Of a stretch of 64,000 nucleotides of DNA, positions 57,823 to 64,000 are shown in pieces (the first letter of the stretch is position 1; every line of letters starts with the position of its first letter). The notes under the pieces are model-generated. The model made no database searches, was not told where the DNA came from, and saw nothing but the letters and a program-made list of their open reading frames with translations. Origin of the DNA: Acorus gramineus (lineage: Eukaryota; Streptophyta; Magnoliopsida; Acorales; Acoraceae); assembly GCA_030737835.1 (NCBI GenBank), contig CM060849.1, positions 25,800,855 through 25,864,854 on the forward strand, read 5' to 3'. The position numbers and the translations under genes are program-made.

Positions 57823-60800
57823 ATGAATAGGGTAGCATCCGTGCCAGCGGTGGTCACGGTTGCTTTCTGTCGCGTGACCGCACTCGCCTATCTACGACGA
57901 GGAGGGAGAGTGAGATTATTCGTGACTAGTAGTAAGATGGAACAAGAAACATCAGGCGGCGGAGGAGGAGGAGAAGAGAAGCAGCACTGGGTTGGGGAAT
58001 GGTACTCGGTTCCCGATCTGAGGCTCCGAGGCCACCGTTTCAGTGTTCCCCTCGATTATTCTTCTGATATCACCACCCACCGCCACTGCCGCATCTCCGT
58101 CTTCGCTCGCGAGGTTGTCTCTGGTAGGAGCTTCTTTCAATGCAATTGTTGGGGGGCACAGCACAGCTGTACCCACACCCAATTCATTTCTTTTTCTTTT
58201 TTCCATTTCCAATTCCATTCATCATGGCAAATCCAATATTCACAACACTTTCAATGGTGGTGGTCCATGTCTGTCTGTCGTCCCCCTCCATAAAATCGCA
58301 TGCCATATAGAATGGTCACTACTTCGATGGTGGTAGTTCATGTAATGTCAACACAGAACTAGTGTCTGATCCTTGGGGATTGTGTGTTATTTTGTTACAG
58401 CTGGGAAGGAGGACCACCCTCTTCCATATCTTCTCTACCTGCAAGGAGGCCCAGGTTTTGAGAGCCCACGCCCCACCGAGGCCAGTGGCTGGCTCAAGAG
58501 AGCTTGCGATGAGTACCGCGTCATCTTGATGGACCAGGCACCATATCACACCCTTATCTGCATCCCTTTTTTGTTGTTGCCGTTGTTGTTGTTGTTGTTG
58601 TTGTTGTTGTGTGTGTGTGTTCACTGATACGTACATAATAAATACATACATAATAACATTTAAACTTGGGTATTATGCACATGTGTACCAATGAAGAATG
58701 TCTCTTCATCTGGCAGAGAGGAACCGGTCTGTCAACTCCTCTCACAGTATCATCCCTCTCACAACTACCAACCGTGGAGAAGCAGGCCGACTACTTGAAA
58801 CACTTTCGAGCTGATAGCATAGTGAAGGATGCGGAGTTTATCCGCGTACGTCTTGTTCCAGATGCTGGACTATGGACAGTCCTTGGCCAGGTATACCACT
58901 GCCATGTACCTCTCCCTCTATAGATTTTTAAATATACCTTCCAGAGTCTGGATATACTGCTCGTGTAGAGCTGATATTCTAATTATTTCGTCAGATTTTG
59001 TGGCCAGCACAAACACATTTTTCTTGAGCTTGATGCTGTATAGCATGATTCTTCCTTGGATAACTCAGTGTGTAAGTTGTTCATTTAGTCGCATATAGTT
59101 TACTAGAATGATGATTAAGTGCAATAAGAATCACATACAGTCACGTACCCTGACATTATCTGGCATTTAGAACTCCTACTTCATCTCTTGTATTGTACTG
59201 CCATTGCTTATGCATTTTAACATGTATGAGCATCCATCTGTAGCTCTTACCATGTTTTAGTTTTTGTTGGAATCTTATGTTTCCATCAATCGTGCCCTTT
59301 TTTCATCTGTATACTATGACCATGATTTTGTAGTGATCTAAGCACCAGACATTCCTTGTCCTTGGGCAGAGCTATGGTGGTTTTTGTGCAGTTACCTATC
59401 TGAGTTTTGCATCCAAAGGCTTAAATCACATCCTCCTAACTGGTGGTCTTCCACCTGTTGGAACTTCATGCACTGCGGATGCTGTGTACAGAGCATGCTT
59501 TGAACAGGTTGTACATCAGAATGAGAAGTACTATAAAAGGTTTCCTGAGGACATTCCTGTCATCCGGGAAGTTGTACATTACTTGTCTGAAGTTGGAGGA
59601 GTGAGTTATCCGTGAGTTTGATAAGGTATTTACTCTTATTATGATGCCATAGTAGCAGCTTTTTAACAGCATCTGCTCCACCTGTAGGTCCTTCTTCCAT
59701 CCGGGGGTTTATTGACCCCTAGGGGGTTGCAAACACTTGGTTTATTAGGACTGGGATCGAGCACTGGCTTTGAACGATTGCACTACATGTATGGGCACAT
59801 ATCACTCATGTTATTGTATAAACTTAATTTATAAATTTTGTTAGTTTCAGTTTATTCTAATATCTCCTCATTGTAGGTTCGAGAGGGTCTGGGATCCTAT
59901 ATTAGTTCCTGGAGCAGAAAGGCGTATTAGCTACTTCTTCTTGAAAGCTGTAGGAAATTTTATCCTTGCTTTCATACTTCAATTAGTGACAGTACAGATC
60001 CTGTATTGTCTTTCAGGAATTAAGGGGTGTTCTTACTTGGTTCTGTAAAACACTGATGGTAATATCACAAGTCTATCATGATGAGAACAGAAATAAATAG
60101 TCATCTACTTAGAGAGATATTTGAATTATAATAATCAAACTTTTAAATTTGAACAGACAAAATATGTTGGGAACTAGTGTATTGTCAACATAACAAAATT
60201 GTTTCACTATCGCAAGTGCTGCCACCATCACAGGCACGACTACATTGATCAGATCTCATAAAAAAAACCCTTTCTGACTGATCTTCAAATAATTAGATTA
60301 TGTGGATGGTATTAACTTTTTTATTTTTCTCTTTGCCTTGGAAAATTGTAAGATTTTGAGCCTCGGCATATGTTTGTAGGATTAGAAATTCCAACTCGAT
60401 TCTCTTTTGGAAGATATATTTTCAAGAGATGGTCTGTCCTTCAATGATATTGGTATGAATGATACTACTTGCCAGTTGCCATATACACTTTTTTAACATG
60501 CTGGACTCTCTTATGTGAGCATTGAGAAGGATATAATTCTGCCCTTCTCATCTACATGAGGGGCATGCTGAAGGTGGAGATGGACGGCATTTTCTGAATG
60601 GAGGTCTCAGATTCTTTGTGGGGGTTCCTTCATCCAAATCTAGCATATAATTTTTAAGTATGACTAGACAGGACATGGGTAACATTTGTAAGTCCAATCC
60701 GAATAACCATAAAACATTTAAAAATTGAGTTTCCAAGTGGATGGTGGTAGCATGATCAATTAAGTTCTGTGCAGAAATATGCTATTAAATCATCATTATG

Positions 60801-62638
60801 CATTGGAATATATCAATCCTAGTAAACCACGTGTTAGATCTGTAAAAATGGGAGTGTTTTTTGTGGAGGGAGGGGTTTTAGTTTGCTGTCCAATATTTTT
60901 TCATTTGTTGTTTTGCTGAAATTATTAGCAACTTATTGGTACGTCTTCTTTCTGCTGATAGACGACAACTGCTATTGTTTTGCAGTTCGAGAACTGGGTC
61001 GCCTTTGATACAAATCCACTTTATGCTCTGCTGCATGAATCCATATACTGTGAAGTAGTCTCTTCGTATTCTTTTTCAAATCTTGGAAGAAACATGGCAA
61101 GTTGGGCATGCCTTGTTAACTAGGAACTACTTTCTAACTAATTTACTGCTACTTGTATAAAAGGGCACTTCTTCAAGGTGGTCTGCACACAAGGTTAGAG
61201 GTGAAGTTGAGAGCATATTTGACCCAATTAAGGCTGTGAAGGAGGGTCGCCCTGTATATTTTACTGGAGAGGTAAGCAGAGTTATATCGCTTCAGATGTG
61301 TCTATACATTATAATCTCTTCTCAATTTGGAACTTAGATGGTGCATTGAGTTGATATAAGTCATCTGCCATCTCAGGATGGTCTTGTTTCTCTGTGTTTG
61401 TTTTTTCAGTTTATGCAGCAGATGATTTCTGGTCTTGAAAATTCCTCTCACATTTTACTTAGTTCCTTGAAATGCAAAAGTCGAGATGCTAAGAGCTGGT
61501 TTAGTTACTGCCAATGTTAGTTCTGTTTGTATTATGCATGCATGCAACTTACTCTTACTCTTAATCATTGGGTGTTTATTATTGGCGAGATAATGCATTC
61601 CAGAATGCTGAATTGCATGATTATGATTATATGCTTGCATTGCAGTCTCTCATGTGCATCCTGACCATTCAGCCTTGATTGTAGGAAACCTATGCAATCA
61701 TCAGCTGATTACTTCATCTTTTAATGGAAGGAATCTCGCTTCAGTTGGTTTACATAGAAAACTAAATGGGTGAAACTCATTTTTCCTGTAATTATATTAT
61801 TTGTTTCATTTATTTTGTAGATGATCTTCCCATGGATGTTTGATGAGATCCATGCCTTGAGACATTTAAAGGAAGCTGCTCATCTGTTGGCAGAAAAGGA
61901 GGATTGGCCTCCTCTTTACGACATTGCGGCTTTGAAGAATAATCAGGTGACCTGTCCTGTACATCAGAGTTTTTTTTTTCATTTTATTTGTTATTTCTTG
62001 ATAATACATAGATATTTTAAACTTATATATTTCCACGTAACTGTTTATGATACAGGTGTATATTTCATTGACAAAGGGCACAGTGAACCTTGTTACTGCT
62101 TATAGGCGTGTAGTCTTTAAAAGTTTTCTGGAACTGAATATACATCATCAATTGACATATGCATAGCTAAGGCATATTTTCTTCATTCTTTTGCTATGTA
62201 AATTTTGACATGCCATTGGTGAAATAAATTATGGATGCATGTGGGTTTGCATTTTATCCATTGCCATTTGAACACGCACTCGGGGAAACAATCATTTTCT
62301 TTTAGTGATGGCACAGTTACAACTTGCCGAGAAGAAGATGACTGTTCCGGTTTTTTATTATATTTTCTCCTTGGCTGAAAGGAATGTATTAGATGTGCAT
62401 GTATACTAATCTATGATAAAATTTTCATCTTATTTTTTGGCAGGTGCCAGTTGTAGCTGCTGTCTATTACGAAGACATGTTTGTGAACTTCAAATTGGCC
62501 ATGGAGACGGCTTCCAAGATTGCAGGGATCAGGGTATGGGTAACCAACGAATTCATGCATTCCGGGCTGCGTGATGGTGGGGGAAAAGTTTTGGATCATT
62601 TATTAGGAATGTTGAAGGGAAAGAAGCCATTATTCTGA
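57823..62638 (+). CDS. Proline iminopeptidase-like alpha/beta hydrolase (peptidase family S33), likely plastid
   Basis: Ten exons (57823-58123, 58401-58537, 58717-58890, 59370-59600, 59688-59788, 59877-59949, 60986-61054, 61164-61271, 61821-61946, 62444-62638) join in frame to 504 residues. Family S33 enzymes remove N-terminal proline from peptides. Visible features are the oxyanion motif QGGPG (115-119), DQRGTG (145-150), the nucleophile elbow GQSYGG with Ser205, and candidate Asp406 (WMFDEI) and His479 (EFMHSG). The first 40 residues are basic and hydrophobic with few acids, like an organelle transit peptide. Two upstream in-frame ATGs exist (57808, 57742); the latter lies inside the hAT element. 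Intron 2 starts with GC rather than GT. Intron 2 also holds a (GTT)n run. The order and wording match the single-copy plant prolyl aminopeptidase-like gene. Confidence 0.92.
58570..58621. repeat. (GTT)n-(GT)n microsatellite in intron 2
   Basis: About twelve GTT units followed by about seven GT units, 30 bp after the non-canonical donor of peptidase intron 2. Length changes here could affect splicing of that intron; this is speculation. Confidence 0.9.
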
Positions 62639-62955
62639 TGCAGTTTCATGCATCACCCTCATAATAAATGGCTGTCTGGTTGGGCTGAGGGTCGGGTAGT
62701 GGGTCATACCCGAAGCCGCAGGACAAGAAAACATATATTTTCAACTTAAAAGTAGTTGTAATAGCAGTTCTAAATACATTCCCAATTTGTTTGATTTGCT
62801 TTTTTCAGAGCAAAAAAATGGAAGTGGATCAAGCTATAGCAAACTAATTTCCATGATATAGCTCCGATGTAGCGCGATCATGGACCGTTCGATCGACATT
62901 GAAGATCATCAAATGGATGATGATGATTGATTTATAATTTTAATAATTTTGAGTA

Positions 62956-64000
62956 TGTTAGAATTTTATTCCTTGTTTTAGAACCTATATTTATACTTGA
63001 ATTTCAAATATTCATTTGAATTTGAATTTGAATATTAGTTAGAATTATTATTATTTATGATTATTTTACATATTTAGATGATATGTTAGGATCATAGTTT
63101 AGATTTAAATAATCAATTGAGATCATAATCTGTTAAGGGTTTTTTTTTTATAAATAGATATATAAACCAATTGATTATTCAGAAAATTGATTATTAAAAT
63201 TTGTTTATTTTTTCTATTGTGTTTTGTTATCTTGGGAGGATCAACAATTATATAAAATTCCATCGTGTTTCTGGTATTCTTAAGAATCATCAGACGTCTT
63301 GAAGCCCTTCGTCCTTGTATTCTTAGAAATCAACGGCGTCATAGGAACCTATAAACCTACAGATCTTTCATCCCTGAAAGTTGATCGGGTCAGCAAAAGA
63401 ACGTGATTTATCATGCTGCATCAATTGATATCAGAGTCGCGTCGATCTGTCAAAGTAATCCGTGATCCATCCCATTTATCAAAAAAATAAAAATAAAAAA
63501 TTCCCATCCCATCCATCCGTACAAAGCCAAAAAAAAAATTCATTTAAACCCTCACACTCAAATTTTCATTCCATAATATCCAACCACACATTAATCTTTT
63601 CATTTCAGTCCACCAAAAAAGAATGTCATCAAGATGACGTCTGGTGCCACGCGAGGTTCTCATTAGAGAGTCGTACATTCATGACATAGCACAACAATTC
63701 ATTCATCGAATGGATGCGGGACTTGATGCGTTAACCAAACAAATGGAGAAGATAATGACGTTTATCCGACATCAAGAACGACCAACAATTCCACAATTTG
63801 TGGAGGAGGAGCCTATTGATGGTGATTTTAACAACCTATTCGAAGAGGCAAACCTTCCATCCATCTTCGATGAAGAGATTGAAGAAGTGAACCTTCCACC
63901 CATCTTTGATGAAGAGAATGAAGTATCGAACCTTCCACCCATCTTCGATGAAGAGATTGAAGTATCGAACCTTCCACCCATCTTCGATGAAGAGATTGAA
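62956..64000 (+). mobile_element. LTR retrotransposon, 5' part (runs off the window)
   Basis: A probable 465-bp LTR (62956-63420) begins TGTTAGAATTTTATT, has a TATA-like TTTATAAATAGATATA and ends CATGCTGCA. It is followed by TTGATATCAGAGTC, a variant of the usual tRNA-Met primer site. A gag-like frame then begins. The insertion starts about 320 bp after the peptidase stop codon. The 3' half is outside the window, so the LTR end is inferred from the primer site alone. Confidence 0.75.
63623..64000 (+). pseudogene. gag-like N-terminus with 39-bp tandem repeat, early stop
   Basis: From an ATG at 63623 the frame meets TGA at codon 5 and is then open to the window end. It contains HDIAQQFIHRMDAGLDALTK, characteristic of plant retrotransposon gag N-termini, then an acidic part. 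From about 63845 a 13-residue unit of the type DEEIEVSNLPPIF repeats four times (39-bp period). The early stop means the ATG or the copy is not functional as read, unless translation starts further on. Confidence 0.65.

Overview
This is nuclear DNA from a flowering plant. The evidence is intron-rich genes with GT-AG splicing, AT-rich spacers, a CYP72A cytochrome P450 cluster, a WRKY group IIe factor, a plant-type proline iminopeptidase, and many plant transposon families. Nothing seen fixes the species.

Layout. 1-871: inverted-repeat element carrying a possible captured gene fragment. 2664-8165: non-autonomous CACTA transposon. 10-42 kb: minus-strand CYP72A tandem cluster. Three copies can be spliced into complete proteins of 520, 526 and 524 residues (11030-14329, 15587-19242, 30429-32867), all with identical intron positions. 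A fourth copy (40439-42099) lacks exon 1, is broken at its exon 3-4 junction and has a mutated heme loop. A lone exon-1 relic sits at 39280-39415. The cluster spacers hold Mutator-like elements with 9-bp target duplications (19297-20673, 21127-22255, 24899-26309), a nested MITE, a hAT element and a TRIM retrotransposon. 42.5-44.2 kb: debris of a plant-mobile-domain element. 45.9-46.6 kb: decayed Ty3/gypsy end. 47.6-48.6 kb: tandem TRIM array. 49.3 kb: decayed exon of an unidentified gene. 51573-52762 (minus): intact WRKY gene. 57823-62638 (plus): ten-exon proline iminopeptidase-like gene with a second hAT element just upstream. 62956-64000: start of another LTR retrotransposon running off the window.

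The P450s probably act on small molecules such as terpenoids or hormones, as CYP72A enzymes do; no substrate can be read from sequence. I see no functional link between the P450 cluster, the WRKY gene and the peptidase. The most notable theme is how closely mobile elements sit against genes. A Mutator-like element lies 55 bp upstream of one P450 start codon, a TRIM lies 130 bp past another P450 stop codon, and a hAT end has gained an ATG in frame with the peptidase. Exon boundaries, repeat ends and target duplications were read by hand from the sequence; family names rest on recognised motifs, not searches.
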